64,000 nucleotides of DNA from positions 182,364,175-182,428,174 of the forward strand of contig CM030362.1 in assembly GCA_017893485.1 (NCBI GenBank), written 5' to 3'. The translations under genes were made by a program, and so were the position numbers. Below, one piece after another: positions 23,857-34,742 of the stretch; positions within the stretch are counted from its first letter, which is position 1; the number at the start of each line of letters is the position of its first letter. The notes beneath the pieces were generated by a model. That model made no database searches. It saw nothing but the letters and a program-made list of their open reading frames with translations, and was not told where the DNA came from. The DNA comes from Hemerocallis citrina. Lineage: Eukaryota > Streptophyta > Magnoliopsida > Asparagales > Asphodelaceae.

Positions 23857-26800
23857 CTAATTATTGCTTAGTGTTTTTCCAAGAATTTCCATCTTGCGGG
23901 CTTCATAATATTTTGCTCGCAATAGGTCCATTCTAGTGGTGTCAATAGCCATTATTTTTTCCTCGTTTGCTAACATTTGTAGACGTAGTCACTACAAGAT
24001 TTTTAGTATTCCCCGGCGAATCTTCCCTGGTGTTTGAGTAGTCGCGCCGGGGAATCGAAGGACTATAAAATTTTGGTAATCTACGCCGGCGTTTGTAAAA
24101 AGCACCGGTCTAGGGTATGTATACTTCAGCGTCCATTAGTTAAAATTCCCCCAATCCGAACCGTATTTCACTCTCTATCTTTTTTTACTCAATTTTATTT
24201 TTCCCTCTCTCTCTCTCTTGCGATCTCCCGCCACTCATCGACGCCGGTTCATGGCGGCCGTCGCTGTGCCCACGTCGACGTCCACGCACTCTCTATCCCG
24301 CTCACTCATTTCTCTCTCATCGCAAGTACTCTCTCTCTCCCTCTCTCTCTCTCTCTACTTCTTGATTTTGTTTTGGAATCTATGCTCAAGAACTCATGCG
24401 ATCTCAAATCTCGTCTCGATTTTTGCTTCACTGTGTTACTCTGTGATTGGATCTAGCTAGGTTTTAATTTCACTGACTTGTTGTTCTTGAGATTTTGAGG
24501 GATTTAATCTCTGTTTATTTTTGTAGGAATTTTGGGTTGTAATGGTTTTTGTAAGGACTAATTTAGGGGAGATTTGAAACTCAATTTGCAAAAAATGTGG
24601 CAATATACTCAGATTTGGAATTTACTGCCCTTTTTATTAAGTACCCATTTATGGTTAATTTAGGGGAGAATGTACCCATTTATGGTTAATTGATGAATGC
24701 CCTTTTTATGCATTGTTAATGTTAGTGATGCATGGGATTGACAAGATGGAGTGCTTTATTGTCTTGAGACAGATTCTAGGATTGGTATATGTGTTTACTT
24801 ATTTGTTTATTTGGTTCATAATTGCTTGTGGTCAGTTTCATTATTAATAAATGTAATGTAGTTGGTTTATAGATATTCGGCAAGATATTGGGCGTCGCTC
24901 TCTCATTTAGTTTTGTCATCGTGGATTAATTCTATCACCAATCATTGTCTTGCTCATCTATTTGTTTCTATTCTTTTGGGATATACCAATGAAAAAGAAG
25001 GGTAAATTGAGGAAGTTTAAACTTGGCTCATCTTCAAATGTCATTCAGCTCACATTGAATTAATGTTTGGTTCAGCCAAAAAGGAAGTTATGTTCTCCAT
25101 GCTGGCAATCTATTATATTTGGCTCATTTTATTATGATGTTATGTTTAGATTGAGGAAAGGGGTCTTTAGTTTGGGTTCTTTGTCGTATGTGCTTCATTT
25201 TTTTCACTATTCAATACTTGAAGCTTATCCTGATTAAAACAAAAAATGGGACCATGCAGGTTCATTTTTTTCATTCTTCAGTTTGAGTTTGCTTTCTTAT
25301 CTGCAATCGAAAGAAGTTTGCAGTTTGACAACTTTTTAAGAAAATTAACCGATGCTAGTTAGATTGTGTTTCGATGAAGTATATATGATCCAATAGTTAA
25401 TGAAATGAACTCTCAAATTCTCTCACTGCATAGTGTGTGCTTGTTTGAAGTTTGGTTGAATGCCAACATGCAAGTGGTTTATAGCCTTCAGAATAAACTG
25501 GAATTATTATGCATTTGGAGATGGATTAGTTTCTTTTTTGTCTGAATTTGGAGATGAGATGGATCATGTATCTGAAGTTGCACACTATAATTTTTTGAGG
25601 AGCGACTAGTGATGGAATTTTTTTATCTAAACTTTATATACAATTATATCATGATGTCTACATGAGTATCAGTTTCTAACGTAAGGTTCATGCCTGTTGC
25701 TTGGGTTTGAAAATGAGATTGTTCTTTGTCGTATGGTTTTAAGTGATGATGAGATGGATTATGTAACTGAAGTTGCATACTATGATTTACAGAGGAGTGA
25801 CTAGTGATGAAATAATCCTGTTTGAACTTATGTTGTGGTTTCAATTGACAGTTATCTCGTGAGTATTATAAAAGTATAAGTTTCATTTCAAGTAGTAGCA
25901 TTTTTGCCTTAATTTGACAGTGAAAGTATTCTTTTTCACTCTTTGTAATTCAATAATTTGAACTCCATATTCTAGTTTTGATTGTAAGAGTGTTGCATGT
26001 TTTTTTTTTTAAATTTATTTTTTTAAAATTTATATACCTACACTAGTGTTTGTAAAATCTCCGATATAGAATGATTATAGGGGAAGAAGAGGGCAGTCTT
26101 GAATACGCCATACACCGGCATTTTTGCGACGGCCAGTGTATCTTACGGAAATACCGGTGTTCGTAAAAAACGCCGGTATAGATCCCCCCCTTTTCTGCGA
26201 CGTCTTTTTCAGCGGCATTAGCATCGACGATTTTAAAAACGCCGGTGAATTATTCACCGGCATTTTAAAACACCGGTGAATATCAGAAAAAATGCCAGAA
26301 AATCCATTGTGTGTTGTAGTGAGTTTTTCTTTCTCAATTTCGATTAGCTCTTGCTGTTGACCGAATGCTTTCTCATATTGTTCTGTTTTAATTTTTTTTA
26401 TTTTCCTCCATATATTCTTGCAGGAACATTACTGCATGTGTTTTCTCTTGATTGTGTTCCTTATGCTTTTTCATTTGTTGCTCCTTGGAAGCCTTTCTAC
26501 CAATAGGCCTTTTCATATCAGTTACAATATATTCTGTCTCTAAATTAACTTAATCCAGTAGTGAAACAGACGATTTTGCAGGACTTATCCTTTTACAAGT
26601 TTTAGACTTTTTCTTTGAAATTTCTATTGTCCATTTAGGATTATGCTTCAATTCATGCCAACAATGAAAAAATTCAAATGGCATTCCTTGCAGTTCTTCA
26701 TACATTAGCTTTGCTTGAAAAATCTAAAATTAGTTAAAATTAATAATTATTTTTGGAAAAAAAAGTAATTCATAAACTTCAATGATATTAATACCTTGTC

Positions 26801-27240
26801 TTTATTGATGATCCCAATTGGTTTCTTGATTCTATCTGAGTATAGTACCCACAGTAGAAGTTAACTTCTTTTTGAATTCCTGACCACTGATTCATGAGAG
26901 AAATTGCATTGCGCTCAGACTTAAACTTTTTGTTTGCATGAAAATATTCATGTATTCTATCCCAATATTTATCCATTATTTGTTGATTTTCTTGTCTCGG
27001 ATCTAAACCAATACTAAGCCATGCATGTACAATGAGAAGGTCTTCTTCCATTGTGAAGTTACCCCGTCTTTGTGTTTTCTTAGTAGATGAATTAATTGTT
27101 GCTCGATTTTCTGGTGGTGTCATGGTAGGTTGATCTGTGAATTGAGTAGACTCAACAAATTCTGGACTAAATAGTTCATTCTCGAAGTTTGATCCTTCGC
27201 TCAGCAGAGCAGTGTAAAATGTATTATTATGTGAATCCAT
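23857..27240 (-). pseudogene. Harbinger ORF1 (Myb/SANT-like, NAM-associated), split by CACTA-B
   Basis: ORF1 proteins bind DNA and assist Harbinger transposase. Exon 1 begins MDSHNNTFY at 27240 and holds a Myb/SANT-like region (GNFTMEEDLLIVHAWLSIG, then YWDRIHEYF near 26960). After a short intron (donor near 26795, acceptor at about 26727), exon 2 carries the typical PFEFFHCWHELKHNPKW. The coding sequence then runs into CACTA-B at 26322 and resumes at 23989 with MLANEEKIMAIDTTRMDLLR, ending in TAG at 23857-23859. Exon 2 also has in-frame stops near 26550 and 26395, and there is a frame change at the end of exon 1. The gene is therefore dead in several ways. Confidence 0.85.
23990..26321. mobile_element. 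CACTA-B, 2.3-kb non-autonomous CACTA inside Harbinger ORF1
   Basis: It starts CACTACAAGATTTTTAG and ends so that the reverse complement reads CACTACAACACACAATGG. AGT duplications flank it (23987-23989 and 26322-26324). Subterminal CCCCGGCG/CGCCGG motifs lie at 24013-24110 and 26040-26290. Inside, 24170-24540 looks like a captured plant 5' exon/leader on the plus strand. It contains (CT)n tracts, a frame starting MAAVAVPTSTST, a GT-rich donor area and an intron-like stretch ending in TTTGTAGG near 24527. Its source gene is not recognised. No transposase is present. Confidence 0.88.
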
Positions 27241-27298
27241 CTAAACATTGCAAAATATCACTGTGAGATTAGATAATCTAAAATATACCTAACCATAC

Positions 27299-28575
27299 AC
27301 ATGAAATGTAGGAGTAAAGAATATAGACATATACCCAACCATAACAAAAACCCCAACCTGCAGATCATGTTTAGATGATATTAGTTGCTATCTATTTTTT
27401 TAACTACCTCTATCAACTTATTTGATGAAATATTCTTGCAGCACATAGGGTAAAAGGAGTTAAGAATATGTAAGAAACATTAGAAAGGAACAACAGCATA
27501 TGCAGGCTTCATCAAATGGAGTGAAGGCATAGGCAGTGAGATAGCATTGTAGGCTAACAGGGTGAAAGCAAGGCATAGGCTAATACATGTCAGAAACATA
27601 CATAGGAAATGTAGGAGTAAAGAATATAGACTAACATATACCCAACCATACCAAAACCCCCAACCTGCAGATCATGTTTAGATGATATTAGTTGCAAACT
27701 ATTTTTTTGACTACCTCTATCAACTTATTTGATGAAATATTCTTGCAGCACATAAGGTAAAAGGAGTTAAGCATATGTAAGCAACATTACATAGAAACAA
27801 CAACATATGCAGGATTCATCAAATGGAGTGAAGGCCTAGGCAGTGAGATAGTATTGTAGACTAACATGGTGAAGGCAAGGCATAGGCTAATACAAGTAAG
27901 TATACAAAAGTTATCAAGTGTTATCAGAATTGATAGGTAAACAGACACATGACTTGGAAACTGATACAAAAGTTTAGAAGTGAAGGCCATGTTCATAGCA
28001 GGAAACAAAATTGTAATTGAAAAGAAATTAAAGGAACAGTACAATTAGTTTAACATCAAAGAAATTAAAGGTACAAAACGGATACTTATACATTCTTGAT
28101 AATTTTTGATACTTATACATTCTTGATAACTTTTGGTATGGAAACTAATAGTTATACATTCTTGATACTTATACATTCAAGTGTTATCAGAATTGATAGG
28201 TAATTGATAAGTAATTGATATCAGAATCAAGTAAGACACATGACTTGGAAACTGATACTTATACATTCTTGTGAAATAACCATACTGCCCTAGTAGCATT
28301 AAATTGATATGCACCTCTTCATGAATTGATAGGTAAGTATCAAGTGTTATCAGAATTGATAGGTAATTGATATGGAAACTGATACTTATACATTCTTGAT
28401 AACTTTTGGTATGGAAACGGATACTTATACATTCAAGTGTTATCAGAATTGACAGGTAATTGATAGGTAATTGATATCAGAATCATGTAAGACACATGAC
28501 TTGGAAATTGATACTTATACATTCTTGTGAAATAACCATACTGCCCTAGTAGCATTGAATTGATATGCACCTCTT
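27299..28575. repeat. Direct repeats between ORF1 and the Harbinger right end
   Basis: A block of about 300 bp appears twice (from about 27299 and 27597), marked by CCCCAACCTGCAGATCATG and GATGAAATATTCTTGCAGCA. From 28080 to 28575 a second family repeats GATACTTATACATTCTTGAT and AAGTGTTATCAGAATTGATA several times. Both lie in the non-coding 5' side of the element. No gene. Confidence 0.8.
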
Positions 28576-29469
28576 CATGAGACAGACTTAAGCATCACGA
28601 CATTTGGACAGTTCATGACCTTGATGTGTGTCTCTCATTGTTGTATTGTAGGTGCTACATCCCTTTTGCAACCACAACATGTTATCAAGTGTTTTGCAAG
28701 TCCAAATGGTAGTTGTAGTTTTGTTCAACAAAAGAAAGGTAAGCATTTCTTCCCCTTATAAAAAATAACTAGACAAATTGTATTAGCATTTCATATTAAC
28801 ACTTAGGGGAAGCCAATTCCACATTATTAGATATATATAGTTAAAAACTTAGGTTATCTCTGAGTAAAGCACAAGTAGTTAAAGACTAAACATCTCAAAT
28901 CTGAATAAACTAAACATCTCAAGTTCTTAAGAATCTCATCAGAATAATAGTTATACTTATTCTGTTTTCTGAATAAACTAAACATCTCAAGTTCTCAAGA
29001 ATCCCATCAGAATAATAGTCATACAGAATTAATTAGATAAAGTTTTAAACTTCAAATTCTCCACACAACAAATTTTTTTTAAAAAAAGAATAAGTATTAC
29101 CTGAAGAAGAAGAAGAAGAACCCAACGAACAAGAACCCGATGAACATGAAAAAGAACCCGATGAACAAGAAGGAGCATCAATCTACCAAGAACAAATTGA
29201 AGGGATTGAAGAAATTGAAGAAATATCACTTCGATTTAAATCAGCAGGCTTAAAATTTTACCGTCAGAAATTCCTTGATCTCCGGCAGCAAGAGAGGAAG
29301 AAGTTTGGCGAGCGGAAATCAAATCGCCAAATTTAGCGAGCGGATCGCGAGCAGAAATGGAATTGCCAAGATCGCGATCGATTTGGCGAGGTCATTGGAG
29401 AGCATCTTTTGGGGGTTTATCGCTATTTTGACGAATTTAGGAGATTTGGCGAGACTGTTGGAGATGGTC
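28576..29469. other. Harbinger right (5') subterminal region
   Basis: No gene. 29090-29200 is a GAAGAAGAAGAACCC/GATGAACA purine-rich tandem. 29270-29469 is GC-richer, with repeated TTGGCGAG and AGCGAGCGGA words that may be subterminal transposase-binding motifs. It ends at the terminal inverted repeat. Confidence 0.5.
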
Positions 29470-29519
29470 TAAGAAGTTCTAAGATTCCTAATATTGCTAT
29501 TAGGTAAATATGACTCTCA

Positions 29520-30013
29520 GGGGGCATTTGGTACATGGATAGGAAGATTCTCATAATTGAGAGGATTCCCGGGAATGTGAGGGTAGGAATGAAGATTTCC
29601 GAAAATGTTGCATTACCCCGTTTGGTATAATACATTGCATTCCCGGTAATCCTTTATTATTGTATTTTTTATATTCTAATTTTTTGGGTTATTTTATTGT
29701 TTTTTGTGGAAATTTTATGGGAATCCTCAAATCATGAGATTTGAAGGGGGAATATATTTTTTTAATTCTAATTTTTTTGGTTATTTTATTGTTTATTATG
29801 GAAATTCCGTGGGAATCCTCAAATCTCATGGTTTTTTCTTTGCGGGGGGGGGGGGGGGGGGGGGGGGGGATGAAAATTCTTCCCAGCGAAGAATTTTGAT
29901 TCTCTTGAGAATCAATCATTTCTTCCAAAACTATGATTGCCACATATCAAATAAGGTAATTTAAGGGAAGAATCTAGGATTTCCTTGCAAATTTCAACGT
30001 ACCAAATGCCCCC
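29520..30013. mobile_element. Harbinger-like MITE (494 bp) with perfect 15-bp termini
   Basis: The termini GGGGGCATTTGGTAC and GTACCAAATGCCCCC are exact inverted repeats. Flanks are TCA (29517-29519) and TAA (30014-30016), i.e. an imperfect 3-bp duplication of the Harbinger T-N-A type. Two direct copies of TGGGAATCCTCAAATC lie inside. It also contains the G26 tract at 29844. Confidence 0.75.
29844..29869 (+). repeat. G26 homopolymer tract
   Basis: Twenty-six consecutive guanines between TTTGC and ATGAAAATTC, within the MITE. Such long G runs are rare in plant DNA and can be mis-sized by sequencing. Confidence 0.95.
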
Positions 30014-30315
30014 TAAGGCTTTATATATTTCTTCTTCATTTGCTAACATTTTAAATAAGTCTTGCATATTTGTTATGTGGTCTATTATCTAACCAAACTA
30101 ATTTGGTAAAGAAAGAGATACAAGCAAAATTAAAATATGTGAGGTGTGAATTTTTATGTGTGTAGCTCTTACTTGGTACTTACCCTTTCGTTTATGTGTG
30201 TTTTTATGTCCTTTTTTATTACTCTTTTTTTTAACTGTTCACCATCCCTAACTTCCCATTTAGGACATACCAAGATGAGCCAAGCTCAGTTCAACTTTTC
30301 AGCCGAACATAACAA
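30014..30315. other. Spacer, no gene recognised
   Basis: About 300 bp of AT-rich sequence between the MITE and the TRIM, without recognisable coding or repeat content. Confidence 0.45.
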
Positions 30316-30320
30316 CTTTC

Positions 30321-31556
30321 TGTAACACCCCGGCCCCAACTCAGACAATTTTTTTATTTATTAGTACAACTACCCACCAAAGGCTGCCTCTCAAAATGTG
30401 GTTAACCAATTAGGTGACTCTTGATCATAGACAATATTATTTATTATTAATTAATCATGCAAATCCTTACATGTGATTTATTATTAATTAATCATGCAAA
30501 TCCTTATATGTGGGACTAATCAATTCCACACTCGTCATCACAAAGCCCCCTCCTGCACCTGGGTCCCACCTTTGCCACGTCACCCACGTGCTTATCAAAG
30601 CAAAACAGCAGCCAAGCCACATCTCATCTCATTTAAATCTCATTTTACCATTATGCCATTCAACATTTTTACTCTTATGCCATTCTATATATATATATAT
30701 ATATATACAAAACTATATTATACTAGTATATTATACCTCCAAGAAATACGGGGTGTTACACGCACCCCCCCTTAAGAATTCAGTGTCCTCGCTGAGTACG
30801 GGACATGCAACCTAGTGCATGATCTTTTTTCTAGTCGATGTGGAACGGAGTACCCTAATTCAGCTAATTCTAGGCCAGCGCACTGACTACATCTCCCTCT
30901 CAGGCATACATCTCGCTGATGTGGAGTGGAGTACCATGATTCAGTGGAATGGAGTACCCTAATTCAGCTAATCTTAGGCCAGCGCACTGACTACAACTCC
31001 CTCTCAGGCATACATTTCGCTGATGTGGAGTGGAGTACCATGATTTAGCTAATTCCAGTGTACTGCCCCTCGTCAAACTGCCAGCGTACTGACCTCAACT
31101 CCCTCTCAGGCATACATCTCACCCACTCTTACCCACAATTGGTGTCGAAAGTCACTGATACCATTTGTACCACATCAGCCCCAACTCAGACAATTTATTT
31201 ATTTATTAGTACAACTGCCCACCACTGACTGCCTCTCAAAAGGTGGTTAACCAATTAGGTGACTTTTTATCATAGGCAATATTATTTATTATTAATTAAT
31301 CATGCAAATCCACCGATGTGGGACAAATCAATTCCACACTCGTCACACAGAGCTTCCTCCTACACCTGGGCCCCACCTCTGCCACATCACTTACGTGCTT
31401 GCCAAAGCACAACAGCAGCCAAGCCATCTCATCTCATTTAAATCCCATTATTACCATTATGCCATTCCATATTATTACTCTTATGTCATTCTATATATAT
31501 ATATATACATATATTATACTAGTATATTATACCTCCAAGAAATACGGGGTGTTACA
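30321..31556 (-). mobile_element. Complete TRIM (miniature LTR retrotransposon)
   Basis: Two LTRs, 30321-30760 (440 bp) and 31166-31556 (391 bp), both start TGTA and end GGGGTGTTACA. They are flanked by the 5-bp duplication CTTTC (30316-30320 and 31557-31561). On the minus strand a primer-binding site TGGTATCAG lies two bases inside the right LTR (31152-31163). A purine tract AAGGGGGGGTGCG abuts the left LTR (30761-30773). The internal region is only 405 bp and non-coding. Short LTRs plus PBS and PPT without genes define a TRIM, which must be mobilised by proteins of another element. The right LTR start is slightly mutated (TGTACCACATC). Confidence 0.88.
30761..31165 (-). repeat. TRIM interior with about three degenerate 120-bp repeats
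   Basis: The phrases GTGGAGTGGAGTACCATGAT, AGGCCAGCGCACTGACTAC and CTCCCTCTCAGGCATACAT recur two to three times. The whole internal region is therefore a degenerate tandem array between the purine tract and the primer-binding site. No open frame. Confidence 0.75.
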
Positions 31557-31705
31557 CTTTCCCCTTTTGGCATTCTCATGGCCTCTCTCATTCTCTCGGC
31601 CTTCCTTGCATATAGGGTCACTCGTGATCATTAAGAATTTCTTAAAGCTTAACTATGTTGTTATGATACGCATAATTGAAAGAAATTAAAGATGACCCTC
31701 GGTGT

Positions 31706-31711
31706 TTTATT
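31706..31711 (-). terminator. Candidate poly(A) signal of the endogenous pararetrovirus
   Basis: AATAAA on the minus strand about 290 nt downstream of the TATA box at 31998-32005. In caulimovirids the poly(A) signal follows the pregenomic RNA start in the terminally redundant leader, so the spacing is plausible. Confidence 0.45.
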
Positions 31712-31997
31712 TCATACTATACAAGAACAATTAGAAAATGAAACTTTTCTTAGTTATATTATACATAAAGGGACACAAAACATACATAACTAAGGGTTGT
31801 CCCTTTCAGGAATCCCTAGAAAAAGACTTACAGAGAAATCTTACAAGCCTTTGTACACACCAAACTTACACACCTTGGATATATTTTACAAATTGTTTAC
31901 AAGAGGAATATTTGTGGAGGAAGGGAGGAGAGGAGGGGAGTTGGAGCTTCAGCTCTCTTCTAATTGATCAATGATCCGAAATCTTAGGGGTCTTTGC

Positions 31998-32005
31998 TAT
32001 TTATA
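31998..32005 (-). promoter_or_regulatory. TATA box of the pararetroviral intergenic promoter
   Basis: TATAAATA on the minus strand in the context GCCTATAAATAGC, about 170 nt past the end of the last viral-type frame. This is where caulimovirids place the 35S-type promoter. The downstream leader is rich in CT. Activity is unknown. Confidence 0.55.
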
Positions 32006-32989
32006 GGCAAAGGATGGAGTCTGGTAATGATGAAATTCTTTTGACGTGTCTCAAGACTAGCAGAGCATCTCTACTCTTCTAGGAGGTTCTTCAATAATGA
32101 AGCCTTTCTTTTGACGTGTCATCTGTTTACGGTGAGTTACTTTTTAGAGTCTTCATCGGCCTTTTATGTGCCTACATTATGAAGGGCTATGGAATTTAGA
32201 GATAGTGGACATGGGTTCATTATCTCCACTAAAATGTGTGTCTGTCGTGTCTGACTTTACTTTTTCTTTCTTATTATCTCGAATCATCTTTTCTTTTTCT
32301 TTTTCTTTTTCTTTCTCTTTCATTACTTCTAAATGCCCTTCTTTTGATAATGCATTCTTCAGTGCATGGGACACTTGTTCAACAATTATTGTTCCAAAGA
32401 ATTCTTTTCTTTTTCTATGTCATCTTCTTTGGCTTAGGACATTCAGGTAGCTTCTGTAGTTCTTCAATTTGTTGAAGTATCTGAATAATTTGAGCATAAT
32501 CATATGTTCTTACGATCTCTTCTTCTGCTAGGGCTTTGCCCTTATTTTGGCTTTTTGGCAAAGCCACGACCATCGACTGATTTGATACGTCTTTACCGGT
32601 AGCCGTCTGCTCCGGACTAGCCATTGAAATTTTGGACCCAATGATATCCTTTGTAGCATTCACACTACAAAATAAATGGTCTATCCCGGCATTTTTGTGT
32701 CGGCATTTTAATAAAACGCCGTTATAGACCCGTGCAAAAATCTAAGAGATCTATCAAGTCATTATTTAACGGCATTGATGGAAGGCGCCACAATAGATAT
32801 TATCTATCCCTGCGTTTGGTGGAGAAACACACCGGGATAGTCTCAAAACTTCTTAGAATCCCCTGAGACCTATCAAAATCCCCCAAATCTCAGAACCCCC
32901 AAATCTCTCAGATCCCCCAAGTCTCAAAACCCCCAAATCTCTCAAAATCCCCACAAGTCTCTGAACCCCCAAATCTCTCCAAACCCAAA

Positions 32990-33560
32990 TCAAAACTGGT
33001 CACCGTCGTCGTCGTTGTCGTTGCCGCCGTCGTTGTTGCTGTCGACGTTGCTGTCGATGTCGACGTTGTTGTCACCGTCGCCGTCTTCAGCCCAATGCCA
33101 ACACCATGTCTCTTCTCCTCTCCTTTCCTTTCCATTCCCAAGCCATCGACTTCCATCTCCACCTTCCTCCACCCTAGAGCTCTGAAAGTAGCTAGGGCAT
33201 CCAAATCCCTCATTCTCTCTAATCGATCTCTCAGGTTCAGAAGTTTTCTCTAATCCAGATCCTTCAATATTTAGTTTATGTTTTGTACAATTTGAAGGGA
33301 CTAATCTGAAAATTCTCCTCCTCTAGTTAATGCCGAGACTCAAGCTAGGGTTTTATTCTTTTGCCGCCCCGCCTTCAATTATCTCTGGTAAAATTCCAAA
33401 CCCTAAAAAAATTTCTTCATCAATTCCTCATATCTTTCATTGTTTAGATCCATTCCAGTTTTTAAATTTCATGCGCTTGTTGTTGATTTGTATGAAGGAG
33501 TGAAAAATCACAAAAGAAAGCAAATTTGGGAAACAATGAGGTCGGTATTTCTGATAGAAG
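32990..33560 (+). other. Leader/first-exon-like captured fragment in CACTA-C
   Basis: Opposite to a (GTC)n-rich low-complexity frame, the plus strand can be read as MPTPCLFSSPFLSIPKPS and onward to a CTCTCAG|GTTCAG junction at about 33234. It is Ser/Pro/Leu-rich and resembles an organelle transit peptide. It may come from a second captured gene or be the 5' leader of the transposon transcript. Identity unknown. Confidence 0.3.
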
Positions 33561-34742
33561 TACTCAATTTTTGTTGTTCAATCATTCATTTTCTTGTTCA
33601 TTTGATGTAGAAATGTTTGTTTAATTTATGTTTTTATCATTATGGAATGGTTAATCATTAAAGTTCTTTTTTTTAATATAATTAAATCTGAATAATAATG
33701 TGTTTAATCATGAAAAGGTCTCTACTTTGAAGGCTATTATGGTTTTGGAATCATGGATTTTTTTTGTTGGAAATATAAAACAGTAATAGAAAAAAATTAG
33801 GAGGAATATGAAGAAAATGTTATTAGAGATTGTTATATGAGTTGTTCGAAGGGATGGTATATGGTAAAGGGAGAGCATATTGTAAATTATCCTTATAATA
33901 TGTATGCACACACATGTAACCTGCTTTTCTTAAACTATATATCCTAGCGACGAATCTGTGCAATGCACAGAATTAATATGATGCTATCTATGCAAATATT
34001 GAAGTGCTGGATAAAGGAATAATCAGTAGTCAGAAAAAAGTATGTTATACCTCTAAAAATGAATTCTTACCTAATGCCAAATCATTTATGCTAATTGTTT
34101 GATGGCATTTTGTGCATTTGCTAATTTTATTTTTTTTTGCAAGTAGCATATGTATATCTAGGAATGTAACTTCTCATGTTGTCCAATTATTCATGTTGAT
34201 TTCCTTTCTTTAGTGTGTTAAATAGCAATCATATAACCCCATATGTGGCAGTATATGATCAACTACTTTGACTTGATGCCAATTGTTTTGTCATAGAGCT
34301 AAAGTCTTAACGCAAATGGATGTGTTGGATCGTGTATTGAGCAACTACTTTGACTTGATGCCAATTGTTTTATCATAGTGCTACTTATTTTGCACATTTT
34401 TCGATGATGATAATGTTTTAGGAAGAATAGAGTGAATCTGTTATGGAACTGGCCCTTGATTCGTGTTGATTTGGTGTCCTTATCATCTTGTTCACATACA
34501 CCTCATGGGATTGAATCATCGCATCATTTTCTAGCATTTGCTAGTATGTACTTTTTGTGATACTTTCAGTTTTTTATACACAGACATACAAGTATGGTAA
34601 TTAGTTCAAAGAGATGTTTATGCTTGGTTGAAGTAGCTTACATTGTTCTATCCACTTGCTAAATAAGTACATTGGTTGAGGTAGCTTACATTATTTGTGT
34701 TCGTCAATTTAAATCTTTGTATGGGATCTTGTATTTTATCAG

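Larger units (their letters stand above)
22015..29469 (-). mobile_element. PIF/Harbinger transposon carrying both ORF1 and transposase
   Basis: TAA duplications flank the unit (22012-22014 and 29470-29472). The termini are GAGCGTCTCCAAC on the left and, reverse complemented, GACCATCTCCAAC on the right: 13 bp with two mismatches. Inside, both genes expected of an autonomous PIF/Harbinger element lie on the minus strand: a Myb/SANT-like ORF1 (27240 downward) and a DDE transposase (23654-22302). Without the CACTA-B insertion it is about 5.1 kb, normal for the family. Both genes are damaged, so it is no longer autonomous. Confidence 0.88.

Noticed and set aside
32908..33213. Thr-rich minus frame
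   Set aside because: It derives from a (GTC)n trinucleotide tract in CACTA-C. Composition alone explains it.
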